Shown in pieces: positions 24,247 to 36,612 of a DNA stretch of 64,000 nucleotides (position 1 is the first letter of the stretch; every line of letters starts with the position of its first letter). The stretch covers positions 4,960,001-5,024,000 of the forward strand of contig NC_035790.1 of assembly GCF_001653235.2 (NCBI RefSeq), in the 5' to 3' direction. This stretch comes from Pochonia chlamydosporia 170 (Eukaryota; Ascomycota; Sordariomycetes; Hypocreales; Clavicipitaceae). Position numbers and translations under genes: made by a program. Below the pieces are notes generated by a model. That model was not told the DNA's origin. It saw only the letters and a program-made list of their open reading frames with translations, and ran no database searches.

Positions 24247-24910
24247 TGTGGTCGGTTTGTTTCTGCTATGCCGCGTGACATGCAGCTGTGGTGTTGCTGT
24301 CCCCCAAAGCTGCTGTGGCCCAACGTGGCCAAACACACTAAACGGGGATGAATGATGTAGTCGTCGAGGGATCCCCCCGTCTCGTCGATGTGATCGTCGA
24401 GTTCGTTATTGTTGCAAACTGATGTCGTGTCCAGTTTGTGGACGCCGCGCCTCGGGTATAAGACGCGCAATGGTGGACGTTCTTTTGGCACGTCACCTCG
24501 GTATGTGGTCGGAGGAGTAGGGGTTTGAAAATTGTCCTGCTGCTGCAAACATGACCGGTGTGAAGGAGTAAACTTTGTATATTCCTCTGGGCAAGGAGAG
24601 GAATTATAGCCAAGTAGTCAGGGAACTCGGCAAGTGGCAAATGTCCAGAGACAAGACGCTGAGCAGGCAGCCAGCGACTCACTGATTAACTGTTGAGTAA
24701 AGAGCGGCAGAAACGACGTCGGTTTTATCCCAACGCGCTTTGGACAATTACTGTGAATGCTTTATTGGTTGGTGATTGGCAAATGCCAAAATCTTGTAAG
24801 AGAGCAAAGGGAGGGAAGCAAAATGTGCGTGTGGAGATGGAGCGGTATTCTTATAAGAAAAGCAGGCGAGTGTCTCCGTCCTGGCGCTGGGCGTTTAGTC
24901 CGACAGGACA

Positions 24911-24930
24911 GGGCCAGGGCCAGGGCCAGG
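24911..24930. repeat. Three copies of GGGCCA
   Basis: Adjacent GGGCCA units seen directly, in non-coding DNA. Confidence 0.9.
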
Positions 24931-25211
24931 AGGGACTTTGGACAAGTTCCCAGTGCAGCCATGTCCAGGTCTGGTCCATGTCGGGTCCGCTCTGGCTCTG
25001 CATTGCACAAGCTCTAGCCATAAAAAAAAAACAAGCAAGGGCACAGGCACTTTGCAGGGGGTGGCAGGGGAGTGCAAAGTGCGACCACGAGTTGAGCCTT
25101 GAATCTCGCCGAGCCACCGACTGGACCTGGACACACTGGCCGGCTGGAGGACAGGACCGGCATGCAACTGGAATAGTTACAGACCCAGAGGGGGTGTGTC
25201 ATTCTGTTCGT

Positions 25212-25263
25212 GTCTGGTCTGGTCGTGGCCTGGCGGATTTGATCATCAATGACCAGACCAGAC
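25212..25263. repeat. 13-bp inverted repeat (GTCTGGTCTGGTC / GACCAGACCAGAC)
   Basis: Left arm 25212-25224, right arm 25251-25263, perfect complement, 26-nt spacer. It could form a stem-loop in RNA or be a paired protein-binding site. The same 13-mer recurs at 30488-30500. Confidence 0.9.
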
Positions 25264-28200
25264 TGGACTCTCTGGCTGGCCACCACACATGGAATAGCGG
25301 CGAACAACAGGGAACCTCACCCGTGCATTCATTTGATGGGCCCCCTGAAGGCTGTCCACTGGGAGGGGGGGTGGCCATAGGACCTCAAGTGCTGAATGGG
25401 AGAACTGGACACTCAAGGGCGGAGCGCTAGAGGGCATCTGGAAAGACACGAGCGTTGACTCGTCCTCCAAGCTTCACATTCATCATCGTCCATGTCTTGG
25501 TAAACCTCCAGCCTCGCGGGGGCTCGTCATTGTCATCGTCATCGAGACCAGACTGACAGCACTTGGGCCACGCAGTGCTTCGTTCACGGATTATGTTCTC
25601 TTTCGTCCGAACTGTTCGGTACTACCAACTTCGACTGCCTTCCACAAGTGTCCGATACACAGGTTAATCAGTCATACCACGTCTTGAGAATGTGACAATT
25701 ACTCATCCGCTTGGTTCGCTCGGTCGAGATGTTGGCTGGCATCGCCCGCCCAGGCGCCCTGGTCACACCTTCAAGGCGCAATCGAGCCTTAATTGGAAGC
25801 AACCTCTCCGGCACAGTTGCTACCCCCGACTCACGACTCACACCAGAATCGAGTCAAGTGTGCCCAGTTCCCATTCACGTTGGGTTGTGAGAGCCCAGGT
25901 ACATGTAGGCGTAAGCCACACACGCACAGTGCCTGACACCGTCCAGACGATGATGCCCATGTGCCCGGTCCGGTCCATGATCAACTGTTGGAAATCAGGT
26001 CGTCTCCCGTGCCCGCCGTTCGATCCATCCACTGGTCCCAGCAATCAGCTTCCTTTGTCCAATGTATCCTCTTTGATGACTACTGTTGTCTCCTACTGCC
26101 TCTCACTGGCCACAGCAGAACCAGTTGGTCAACGTCTCGTGTTGCCCAGCCGCGCTTCGCCTGCCTGCTGACTACCAGACAACTTCAGCTGACTGAGATG
26201 ACTGAGACGTCGGGCGCTGTGTTGCGAGTGGGCAACGAGAAAGACATCAAGCAAGAAAATTTGGACAAGCTGAGTGGTGCCGTTCCGTAAATCTCACTGA
26301 CTCGTTTCGCCTCTGTTGGCGAGCAACGGAAGGGCGAACCTTGTTGGCCAAGAGATCAATCCAGTCATTGAGCAAGGCTCTGGGTGTGTGCCATCTTCGT
26401 CTTCCCTGAGTATTGTTCTGAACGAGGGCTGGCAATGTCAATCCCAGCCCTCCCCGTGCTCCGCCGGCTAGATGTATGCACGCGTGGTATCCTTTGGAAG
26501 TTGTGTTGCGCAATATTACGACAAACAGGGACGCAGCTCGTTGACTGGTATACGACCAAGCTTACAGGCAATCCTTCAAGGACTTTTTGCATCCTTGTTG
26601 GCTGGTCGCAACTTCAGGACAGTCATCATGCCTACTCCGTACAGAAAACAGAGACTTTATCCTGGTCCCTGCACATCCCATATTGTACAAAGTAAACCTC
26701 ACCAGGAACCGGTTCAACGAATCTCGTGAAAAGCGTTCTGTTTCTCACAAAGTGACGGCACACCAACAACAGGGGACCAGCCACCAAGCCAAGGAGCACT
26801 ACTAGCCCAACTCCTCATCCTGGTATTGGTGTTCGGTACGGCCTGGCTGATTGTGGACGCAACAGACATCTGAGCGTGCACATGAGGTTGATGCTACTTC
26901 ACAGACCTGGAACTTTTCAATACGACACCAGACTCTCCTCGACTTGTGGTACAATCGGTTCCGCATTGCCGTGTGCAAAGCAACTCATCGATCGCCTTGT
27001 CCGGAACCTTTGGCATTGGCCAGACTCATGCCAGGCACTCTTGGAATCCCATTGCATGTTGTCATAGCCTAGAGCATTGTCATTGTCACCATTATTGTTA
27101 TTTGTCAATTTTGTTTTCCCTCAAAAGTTTTCGCCAGAACTGTGTAAATTACTGACCTGGCCTCTGACCCTGCCCTGCCCTGACTCAACCCTGTGTGGTT
27201 GCCTCATCGCCCCCTTGACTGCAATTTACCGAGACATGTTAAGCGAAATGATGGAACGAGCCCTTTTTCCAGCCTCGTACTGAGAAATTTGCAAATACTG
27301 TCGCCTTGGAACAAGCTTGTCTGTCAACAAAACAGTTTTTCTGCCCAGGAAATTTTGGAGGAAACGGCAGGTGGGCTCTGACAAAAACAGAGCAGAGGAT
27401 GATCGGAATCTATCTGGCTGATGGACCGTGAGCGAGGCCGCTCGTTCTGATGCCAAAATGAACAAAATCCTTTTCACATACGGGGTCTTTCACGCACAAT
27501 TCCTCAAAGGTCGGAGATTAGTGGATGACGGGTCTCTCGCTCGGGCGCGATCTCTCAATGTCAGTGTAAGTGTGTAGAAATCATGATATGCAGGGGCTCT
27601 GCGGAGTAGGGAATCTAGAATAAACAAGTCGAGTCTCCTTGGAAGCACGTCGTGGTCTGTCTCATGTGGTCAAGTTGATATCCAGCACACTCGAGCCCAA
27701 TGAATCTCCATCGTCACTGCTGCCAACGAGAGGATATGCTTTTGCGCTCTTTGGTCGTTCCTGCCCGCCCCAGGTCGCTCCTTCTTCATTGATGTGATTC
27801 AGGGTGCACTTGCACTTTACAGACCACAACCCTCACTCCCAAACGTGTTCTCAACATCGTTTTTCTTCATTTCAAGCCAGATTCTCCTATCACACTACCG
27901 TGGATTCACTACTACGCAACGAATCCCCATTCAGTTACCCCTTATGTCCTCGCAATGAGGCTGATGTCTTGTTTATCCTTATTTGATAGTGAGGACGATC
28001 GGAACCCAAAGCCTTGGAATGCCTGGCATGTCTTACTCCTCGGCGCTTTCGGTACCCTTGCCAGGAACTCCAGCACTGTGGTCTCATTGTTTGCTTGTTT
28101 GTTGACACTACTGGTGCCCCGGTTGCTTTAGCATCGAACCTGGCGTCGCAGGCAACGGTATTGAAATAAGACTAGTTTTGAGGGAGTTGAAATATTCCCA

Positions 28201-28776
28201 CAAGTTGTCTTTGACTTTGGAAATACTAACGCAAATAAGCAATGCAGCACATGGTCATTGGAAACATGTCGCTCCTTCTCACAGACCTGCACTCTTATTC
28301 GTCTCGGCTAGTGATGATTCAACCAATACCTCAACCCGAAATATTTGTCTACGAGGAGTCCATGCAAGCACCTTTGTGGATGAGAAGTGAACATATCCCT
28401 TGAGCCTGCCGCCACTCAATTACAGGCAAAATTGCCTGTTTTCATGCCCTTGCAACAATGCCGCGGTTGATCCAACAGCCCACACATCAAAGGCATGCAT
28501 GGCCCTTCCCGATTGCATGAAATACCCTATTTCCTAATGGCGGATCAAGCCTGTCTATGGCCCCAGACTTCTTCCCGGCCCTGCGCCTTTAGCTTCTAGT
28601 TGTCTTCTCCAGTGGGACCTTGATGACTTTTATTCAGGATATCAAAGGTCCACCATGACGGGAAACTGGACGCAACGACCCGTTCCCTGTTCCCCGTTCT
28701 CCGCTCCGCATCCTCATCCGCCTTACTGGGGTTAGATTGCACACTGTACGGAGACAGCCTTGGCTCATAGCAGATT

Positions 28777-29001
28777 ATGGGCATGGCGCCTGCAACAACA
28801 GATCCAGTGGGAGGTATTCACTACTACGAAGGTGTACCAGACTCCACGACAACCGAAGACGAAAGCCTAAATGCGCATCACGAGCTCAGCGTTCTGACGT
28901 CGAGCTCAGGTGCCCTGGGTAATTGCTACTGCTATTCCGGCTCCATGAAAATTGCTGAACCAAAGAATCTTCATGGAGTGCTTATGCCCTTATTGTTGTA
29001 G
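28777..29001 (+). other. Possible short gene or gene fragment (74 codons)
   Basis: Open frame starting MGMAPATTDPVGGIHYYEGV with acidic, Thr- and Ser-rich content that resembles a natural N-terminus more than neighbouring frames do. A GGTAAT donor-like site sits inside near 28918, but I could not find a convincing next exon. It may be a relic of a gene start or chance. Confidence 0.2.
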
Positions 29002-30487
29002 GAAAGATAAACAGACATAGGAAATTTCTAACCAAACCCCCCAGCGTTGTTCTCGAAGAACCACGCCACACCCTCAGCTGGGGTTGTCTGATTAAACGGT
29101 TAGCTCGGTGGCAGGCCATCCTCGCGTCCATCTCTCGAAAGGCCTGTGCTTTTCATTCTTCCATCACACTGAGCCAGCCCCTGGTAAGACAAGGAATGTG
29201 GGAAGGAAAAATTTTCTCCCCCATGTCCGTCTCGTTTTCGGATTTCTGGCTTGTTTTACATTTTGATGAGCAGGGCATGTTTCCTGCTCTCATTGAGAGA
29301 AAAAAAAAAATACGCTTCCATCATGTCAGGAGCGCCAAATTTGTGACTCACAACAGAACATCCGCTATAGATGGTGTTTTCTCCTGTGCTCTCATGTATG
29401 GTCTCCCAACGAGGCCACCGGGTCTCCTGTATTGATGTCCAATGCGGATTGTTATCGAATCAGGCACAACGCGCTACTGGGCGGCACCACGATTGATTGG
29501 AGCAAGGTGAAGACACGTCGTTGCAGTGGAATAGGTGCTCCCCGCCAGATCAACATCCTTGTTCAGCACGGCCAACCAAATATTACGATTGCCTGCATCA
29601 CGGCTTCAACAAACCCACAACTTCGACAACCTAAAATAGGGGCCACTTCCTCCTACATATGGTGTCAGACCAGCGCTGACCGACTCTTTGCATCGTTGCT
29701 TCGATTTTTCGGATCTGCAAATACAAACAATGGTCGACTGTAAGAAGGTACCAATGAGAAGGTCTTGTTGGTGGAGTGATGGCTTGGACGCGGCTTGACG
29801 TAGCGAAAAGGAAAGGCTCGACCGAGGAGGAATATCGTGAAGGAGTCGCAAGACGGCTGATGCAAGAGGCAGCCAGGACTCCTTTTTGAACACGGCAGGG
29901 CAGGCTCACTTTTGTCCTGCTGTGCCTAAATGTCGCGGCCGAGGCAAGCTGCCATGATGACATCTGGATGGAAAACCGGATCGAAACCGGACCAGACGGT
30001 TTGACGGGTTTACGGTTTGACAATTTGTCATCCAGTCAATAGGTTCGGAGCCTGAGGACCAACGTAGTAATTGTAACGGATGCTCATCGATACACCCTTC
30101 CTGTATAACATAAAACGGACAGTTTGTCGGCACTACGCATCTCAGTAGCAGATTGCCAGTTGTGCAGCCTGCATGACGTCGTCGCGGCACATGTCCTTCA
30201 ATCATGTCCCGGCTCATATGGAGAGAAGGCATATCAACCATACATGGCGCACACATATTCGTGGTCAGACCCGAAGATCTGGATCGTGCAATGGAAACAG
30301 ACTTGACTTCTCACGGCTTCGGGCGATTGTATCCACGGCCAACGTAAGTAATACCCAACCAGGTATTCAGCCTGGGCATCTGCGCTCCCAGACGGCGAGG
30401 CAGGATTTCTTTCAACTTGGCCGTCTCATGTGCGAGTTGTTGAATTATCCACGAGTCGGCTCGCCCGTTGCATGAGATAAAGACCTT

Positions 30488-30500
30488 GACCAGACCAGAC
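30488..30500 (+). repeat. Third copy of the 13-mer GACCAGACCAGAC
   Basis: Exact match to the right arm of the dyad at 25212-25263. A related 11-base match (GACCAGACCAG) lies at 51794-51804 and a related GTCTGGTCTG at 31233-31242. Confidence 0.9.
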
Positions 30501-30746
30501 TGTTTGCACACCCCTCTGGTTCCAGCTACTGCACCTCTCGATGCCTTACTGCAACAATGCCCAGTGGCTCCCCTCCAGCTCGTCATCATGTCGTCGGCCG
30601 GGATAAATAAGTCGTCACACAACCTACAGGCTACCCTCACCGGCTTTGGTTCAACAAATATCTGCGATATGAGGGTTGAAAAATTGTTTGTTGTGTATTG
30701 TAGAATCGCCGATGAGCAAAGCCAAGTTGAATCCTCGTTTGATACC

Positions 30747-30756
30747 TACCTAGGTA
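30747..30756. repeat. TACCTAGGTA palindrome, copy 2
   Basis: Identical to the palindrome at 14621-14630. Confidence 0.9.
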
Positions 30757-32832
30757 CATGATGATGGTCATCTGATACGCCCAGCCTCGAACGTAGCGTA
30801 ACCCAACTTTCCAAAGTTGTTGAGCCTAATGAGATGCATCACATTTCGCATCTAGGCAGCGACATCAGACAAAAAGACCGTGGCTAAAGAGTGCGATATA
30901 TTGGTCAGCATTGTATCAACTTCGTCTCTGAGCTTTGTTTTTGGCCCATATTGGTTTATCGTCAAGTTTTGTGCGATGCTCTCTGCCCTAAGCCGCCAGA
31001 CTGCACATGTAAAGTAATGCAGGCACTGGGGGTCTCCTTCCAGTGCAGATGCAAACATTGAACATGGAACCAAGCCTGGGATCAATCAATGCAGGCTCGT
31101 CATGTCTCAAGTGGTGCAGTCAGTCTGGTATGGTCCAGGTCCGCGCCGCCCGTAATACGCTGTCGCATCAACTACCACGGCAAATCCCAGGCCCCCTGCC
31201 ACTAATCAAGCAGCGCACAGTCTCCAGTGCTAGTCTGGTCTGCTGGCTCTGCTCTGGTTCGCCCGACAGCCTGCCTGCCGCCGATGTGCCCCAGCCTCTT
31301 TGGTCGAATCGCCCATGCACCGTCTGCTGTTGGGGGGCTTGGGGGGGTCGAATACCCATCAGCCACGTGGGATAAATGTGGCGAGTGTGGCTGTGCAGCT
31401 ACGACTCTCCAGGCATTCCTGTGCTGGATTCACATGCGACCCAAGATGCTGGGACTTAGAGCCGGCGCCACACGCTTCCTTGTCTCTGTTTGATCGAATC
31501 GAAATTGATGGGCTCCACAACCATCGATGGATATCCCCGGCTCGATTTCCCGTCTTCCCGACTTACACATGATGATTTGCGCAGAGACTGCAAGCAAGCA
31601 AACAAGCAAGCAATTTGATTCCTAAGACTGCCTTGGTATTCATATTTGCCACAGACAGATTTGTTCATGTGATCGTTTGACCTCCAGGATTTATGACGCA
31701 CTACGTCGTTACCCGTGATTTTTGGCACATCTCTTCCTCTCATGCAGCCAACGGCTCTTCTCGCCACCATGCACACATGAGGTATGTGTCATAGCCAGAA
31801 CCAGGCACATAACGTACGCGTTGACGAACCACCTCTCTAACGCGTGTAATGCAATACTCGAAACGCGTCTCATTTTGCATCGTGAATTTCTGTCTGCCCT
31901 TTCCAGCCGTGCACACACCACGGTCGTTTCATTCTGCCTTGTGGATTTGTCAACCCGCATGGGTCAGTGAGTCACCTGCACTTGGTACTCATTTCATCCT
32001 GTTTCACCCTCCCGTATTGTAACGTGAATGATCAGTATTCTCATCTGCTTGGATCATGCAAGGCTGCTCGTCTGTTATTGAACCACCGCGAGGCTGTTTT
32101 CCGCAGGGGGGGATGAACGCACGGGCTGTCGAAAAGGCTGTCTGGTCGGTATTCCATAGGCAGACATGAGCTTATGACAGGTTTTATTCCAACGAATAGA
32201 CCGCTTTCACCTGATTTTTCAGCCGTGACTGTTGGTGAATGGTCTTTTGGGAGACGTGGTTGGTCAGATGTGTCGCTGGGGTGGCGATTCCATGTCGTCT
32301 GGGGTAAATCGTGACCAGTAATGCGATTGCTTACGTGCTGAGATGTAGCCTTTTCTTGTGAGAAGCGAGTTTCTTTCTGCCTGGCGTGGTGAAGCTCTCG
32401 TGTGTTGGGGCGGGATTGTTACGTCTTCTTTTGTGGCTGCAGATATTGGCACGCCCTGGTGATGGGATGATGAGGATTCACGGGCTGCGTGTATGGTGAG
32501 GAGGTTGGGATGGGGATTGGTTCTCGCACTGGGAGGATGTTAGGGGCGATGTTCCTTTGACGGATGTTGAGTCTTACGGTTTGATACCGGTTCCTTTCTG
32601 GTGAGTGCGATGACGGTAGTTATTCCGGGATACTATCTGTGTGATCTGCTTGCTGTCACCGTTAGTTGGCTTAAATGGAAGTGACATGTGTGTTTATTTG
32701 TGTAATAGCGGTAAAAAAAATCGCATAACCCTTGATTTTGTTATTGGGGCTACTGCCTCCCAACTTAAGTTGCTAATTTAGCCGCTGGTAGAAGATAATG
32801 TATCTATATCGCCTTTCAGGTACACCCGTAGG

Positions 32833-32842
32833 TACCTAGGTA
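32833..32842. repeat. TACCTAGGTA palindrome, copy 3
   Basis: Identical to the copies at 14621 and 30747; here it is preceded by an overlapping GTAGGTAC. Confidence 0.9.
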
Positions 32843-33191
32843 GTTTTCGCATCAGTTTGGCTCTTAGGATTTACTCTTGAAGATATCTCATTTGATCGTA
32901 GACAGCACATCATATTATTCGTCCAGAATGAGGAGATGAACACTTGCTCAGGCCTTGTAAGGTGATGTACATTGCCAATTCTAGTTCTAGTTCATCTGAC
33001 CCTGTTCGGGGGTTTGTAGCTTCATCGGTGAGCAAACTCAGGCTCGTCGAGTTGCTACCATGAAAGCAGCCCGTTTGAGGAACATTATTCATCACATTAC
33101 TGGCCTCAATACTCATGATAAGAGCCTTTAATCTTCCATTATGAGACACATTTACCTTACTCCCCTTGTTGAATACATGAATTGTTTGCTC

Positions 33192-33232
33192 TGTGTGTGT
33201 GTGTTTTTTTTTTTTTTTTTTTTTTTTTTTTT
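33192..33232. repeat. (GT)n followed by 29 consecutive T
   Basis: A short GT dinucleotide run (about 33192-33203) runs directly into T29 (33204-33232). Read on the minus strand it is A29, which could be the tail of a retroposed copy, but nothing recognisable lies next to it. Confidence 0.9.
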
Positions 33233-34641
33233 GGCGCATCAATGGAGTCAGTAATCACGGCCACATAGTAGGTATCACAAGTGTCGATGATCTTCTATCT
33301 GGATACATGTAACCTCCAGCCGAAAGAAACAGCCTCCCACCTGCCATGGCTTCATTGCAGTTACATCTGTCTGTGAAAACTATACTTATCCCCCGCCAAC
33401 TTGCAGCGCTAACTGGACTCCCGTGTCTTACATCGGCGCAAACGAAACGTAAGCCATCTTCTTTTCAAAGACGGGCATCACCATCGCCGGATTTACCTTC
33501 TTCAGACAAGTCATTTTCATCACCGTCGGCCACTTTATGACTGCTCACTCCGCGCGACCACCCCTCTTCTTAGGCTTGTGCCCTGAAGACTCATTTCTTT
33601 CGTAGCGCTGCTAGTTACCTCATTCATCTACATTTGCTTCCATTTGGCCACCACTTGAGTGACCCTTGTAGAGTCGTCTTCCGTGGCTTTCTTATTCATC
33701 TTCGCTCCGTCATCAGACCTCACATGAATGGCGATCTCATTACTATGCTGCTTCTATGTCCTCCACTCTAACCAATTCAGGTGGACGTTATACCCCGTTA
33801 CTTTACCGTTAACCACCGGTCTAACGGGCGGGAAGGAATTATGGTGTTGACCGCTATCTTCGTTAGATCAACCGAAAAATAAAACGGTCGCCAGGCTCAT
33901 ATCTCATTTCCGGAATGCTCCTTTGTCAACTCCAAGTCCAATGTCCCAAAACATCCGTTTTTCACACCATCACAAAGGAAAGCAAGCCCAATTAGACTTA
34001 GATTATACGAAACCGTAACTGTTCATACCGTACTTTGTTGGGGCCCACGCCACATGACGGCCCTCGCATATAGACCCGCGCCTTAGGCACGTCTATAGAG
34101 ATAGTTTGGTATTTACATCTACATTTGCTTTTATTCGGTCACCTCTTGCCATCTCCCAGTCCTTTGCTTTGTCTCGAGACCTCACAACAAGGAATCACAA
34201 CTCTAAGTCCGGAATTCATCTCTCAGTCTTCACTTACTATAGTGAACAATGCCTCACCATGATGGTTGACGAAAATGCTCAGGATCTTTTTAGGAAATTG
34301 GGAAAATGTTTGGAGACATTTTGTAGATTATACGTACCTCAAAAATTGTAAGAGACAGCTGTCAAAACACAGAAGAGTTCTTTGTGTAAAGCCATGAACG
34401 GCAGCAGTGAATTATAGGACATACTACGTCACGACAATGAAAGATTTAGGTCCAAGCAAAACAAATCCATTAACAAATAGGGTATCAGAATGAAAATGCA
34501 AACTCCATAAAAATGCAAACCCGAAGCAACAAAACTCCCATAACCAAACAAGACCCGAGGTCAAAACCTCTTCCAACCCCTCCCACGACCAACACACTCG
34601 CCGCCAACCTCCACCAAATCCAACTCTTTGAGGAGAGGATT

Positions 34642-35130
34642 TTAATGGTGAACCATCCTTGCAGGGTGGTAGTTCATACTGCTCATGGGCAGATGCTTAT
34701 AAGTCTTCACGAAGGAGCATGCCTCCTTGTTGACGATGCAGTTCAGGCATCGGACCGTGTTGAGTTCCCTTTGACACGGTTGCTTTGCCACGATGCACTG
34801 ATGTCCCCGTTTCATGCAGTGATTGCATTTATTGGCAGCGGGGACTGCCACCCCTTCGGTGCCCTTGAGGAAGTGCTCCTTTCGGTGGTCAGCCAGGTGC
34901 TTGTAGTGGCACACCTTCATGCACCCCGGGCACCTGACGAACCCGCGGAACAGTCCCTTGTCCTCACTGTCCGAGGAGTCTTCCGAGGAATATTCATCCT
35001 CTTGGACCCCCTGCTCTCCGTTGGCCGGGACGCCATTGGGAGAGTGTGAATGAGCCGGCGCGGCTGACCCAGTGTCCTCAACTGGGTTGAGGAGCTCGGC
35101 GATGGTGATGCCGGTTCGACGCTGCTCCAT
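34642..35130 (-). CDS. Small double zinc-finger protein, unknown function
   Basis: 162 residues, single exon, started at MEQRRTGITIAELLNPVED; the ORF stays open upstream to 35304 but that part reads like 5' leader. Residues 4-17 contain an I-x-x-LLNP motif of a type common at the N-terminus of fungal transcription regulators. Residues 41-58 are acidic and Ser-rich. Then comes a C2H2-like finger: C67-X2-C70-X11-H82-X3-H86. After it is a CX2CX6C-X15-CX2CX6C array (C102, C105, C112, C128, C131, C138, with an extra C119), which resembles a Zn2Cys6 cluster with a long linker. The end is HPARMVHH. No membrane segment. It may bind DNA or RNA; this combination is not one I can name. Isolated between two large non-coding regions. 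Confidence 0.7.
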   Translation of the reverse strand: MEQRRTGITIAELLNPVEDTGSAAPAHSHSPNGVPANGEQGVQEDEYSSEDSSDSEDKGLFRGFVRCPGCMKVCHYKHLADHRKEHFLKGTEGVAVPAANKCNHCMKRGHQCIVAKQPCQRELNTVRCLNCIVNKEACSFVKTYKHLPMSSMNYHPARMVHH

Positions 35131-36612
35131 TGTGAATGGAGATTTTGGTGCGTACTTTAAAAAAGGAGGAAGAAGAAGAGGAGGAGGAGAGAGAAATGGT
35201 GACTGGTGATAATTGGCAGGAAAATTTCCTTGCCAGGTGTTTTTTGCGGTTGTCTGAAGGGAGTGAGTACAAAGCACGAGGTCCCGGGCAGACAGGATTG
35301 ACAAACCAAAGATGGTAAAAGCTGACGAAGTTTTTTAGATGGTTCTTTCAGAGATCTGAGGCTTTCAAGAGAAAGGTGGGAAAGTGATCTGAATGAAAGA
35401 GACGTGAGCTTGAAGGAGGATGGACGGGAATGAGAAAGAATGGGAAACCGGGGAAAATCAGCTTCTTTTTATGTCGACAGGACATTACCTGTCAATGTTC
35501 TAACTTTCCGTTCACTTTTCACTAGGCCCGGGGATCTAACTATTTCAAACGATACCTTCAGGTAGAGCTGGCAACAAGCTGTGCTTGCGAGTGACCAGTA
35601 TCCTGATCTGGGATAAGGTTCCCTAGGCAGGGATGATGACCTCAACTCGGGGTGCTGTTGACAGGTGATCCTAACTTTCCGGTTACTTTCCCTAAATTCG
35701 GGATCTGATGATTTCGAACCATATCGTCAGGTAGATCTGAGAACAAAATGCGATTGCGAGTGACAAGATTCCTGCCATCTGGGATAAGTTTCCCCTTGGC
35801 AGAGGTGATGGCCTCGACTCGGGGTGTTGTTCTGGACCGGGGATTGGCCTATTGGCGTTGACATACCCTGAATTATTGAATGATATTCTTTCTCTAGTCT
35901 ATTAGTAAACCACACCCGGTGGAATTGAGTTCAAGAATCCATAGCAAGCTGTACGTGGAGTTATCGCCAAGCAATGAGAGCAAATTCAGGGGTTTATCAG
36001 TCCGGATCAGAGGAGCAGACACATGAGTCCCCTTGACGCCATGGAGTTTGGCCCTCAAAGCAGGCATTTGGACAAAGATTGAAGATCTTCTGCAGTCCTT
36101 CAAGCTTGTTTGGCCGTATGTGTCCTTGTAGGAAGTGTGACCGGTATGTACATCGAAGAGTGGGTATAAAGTTGCCCGCGTAGTCTGATCTGCGAGACCG
36201 CGAACTCTATACGAAAATGAACGCTTCACCTGCTAGGTACCCAGCGGCCTCCTGGGCTAAGCTGGGCTTTGATTTTGATCCTAACAGTTCCATTGACATA
36301 TTCGTCGTGGTTTAGTCCTAGACAAGGCCCCCGTTCTGGTTGCAAATAAGTACCTATATTAACCTACGACCATTACAATTCACCGTGCATGTATCGACTA
36401 TCACCTCAGTTTCATCTACAGCTTCTGCAAAGGATCTAGAAAAGTATGTGGCGACTGGATTGATCATGCCCTGTTTACAACAAACCTTCATCGTTGTGAG
36501 TGCGAGATCACATGCTTGACCACAGCATGTCTATATGCAGAAATCACGGGGTCACCGTAACTCAAAATAGGCTCAATTTTAGTCATATGTGAACCATTAC
36601 TATGCTCTAATG
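35131..36612. other. 1.5 kb non-coding region with a tandem duplication
   Basis: Upstream region of the small zinc-finger gene and 3' region of the LaeA-like gene. Its centre is a direct duplication (35501-35659 and 35672-35831). A purine-rich GAA/GGA run lies at about 35160-35195. No gene supported. Confidence 0.6.
35501..35831. repeat. Diverged tandem duplication, two units of about 160 bp
   Basis: Unit 1 is 35501-35659 and unit 2 is 35672-35831, same orientation, joined by a 12-bp linker. Shared blocks in order are TAACTTTCCG, GGGATCT, TCAGGTAGA, TTGCGAGTGAC, ATCTGGGATAAG, GGCAG, GATGACCTC/GATGGCCTC, and ACTCGGGGTG. By eye the units match at roughly three positions in four. No terminal repeats or coding capacity were seen, so it is not obviously an LTR. 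Confidence 0.85.

Larger units (their letters stand above)
24247..34641. other. 10.4 kb gene desert
   Basis: No protein-coding gene supported on either strand. Composition is not extremely AT-rich, so it does not look like a classical RIP-degraded island. It contains short repeats: GGGCCA x3 at 24911, a 13-bp dyad at 25212-25263 repeated at 30488, AAGC/AAAC runs near 31590-31610, TACCTAGGTA at 30747 and 32833, and a (GT)n-T29 tract at 33192-33232. A 74-codon frame at 28777-29001 is the most protein-like short frame. It is the 5' region of the 22996-24246 gene and the 3' region of the small zinc-finger gene. Confidence 0.55.

Noticed and set aside
33628..34190. Two similar CATCTACATTTGCTT segments (about 33630 and 34117)
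   Set aside because: Similarity holds for only about 30 bases and then fades; too weak to call a duplication by eye.
24247..34641. RIP-degraded transposon island
   Set aside because: Base composition is not strongly AT-rich and no reverse transcriptase or transposase remnant was seen in any frame.
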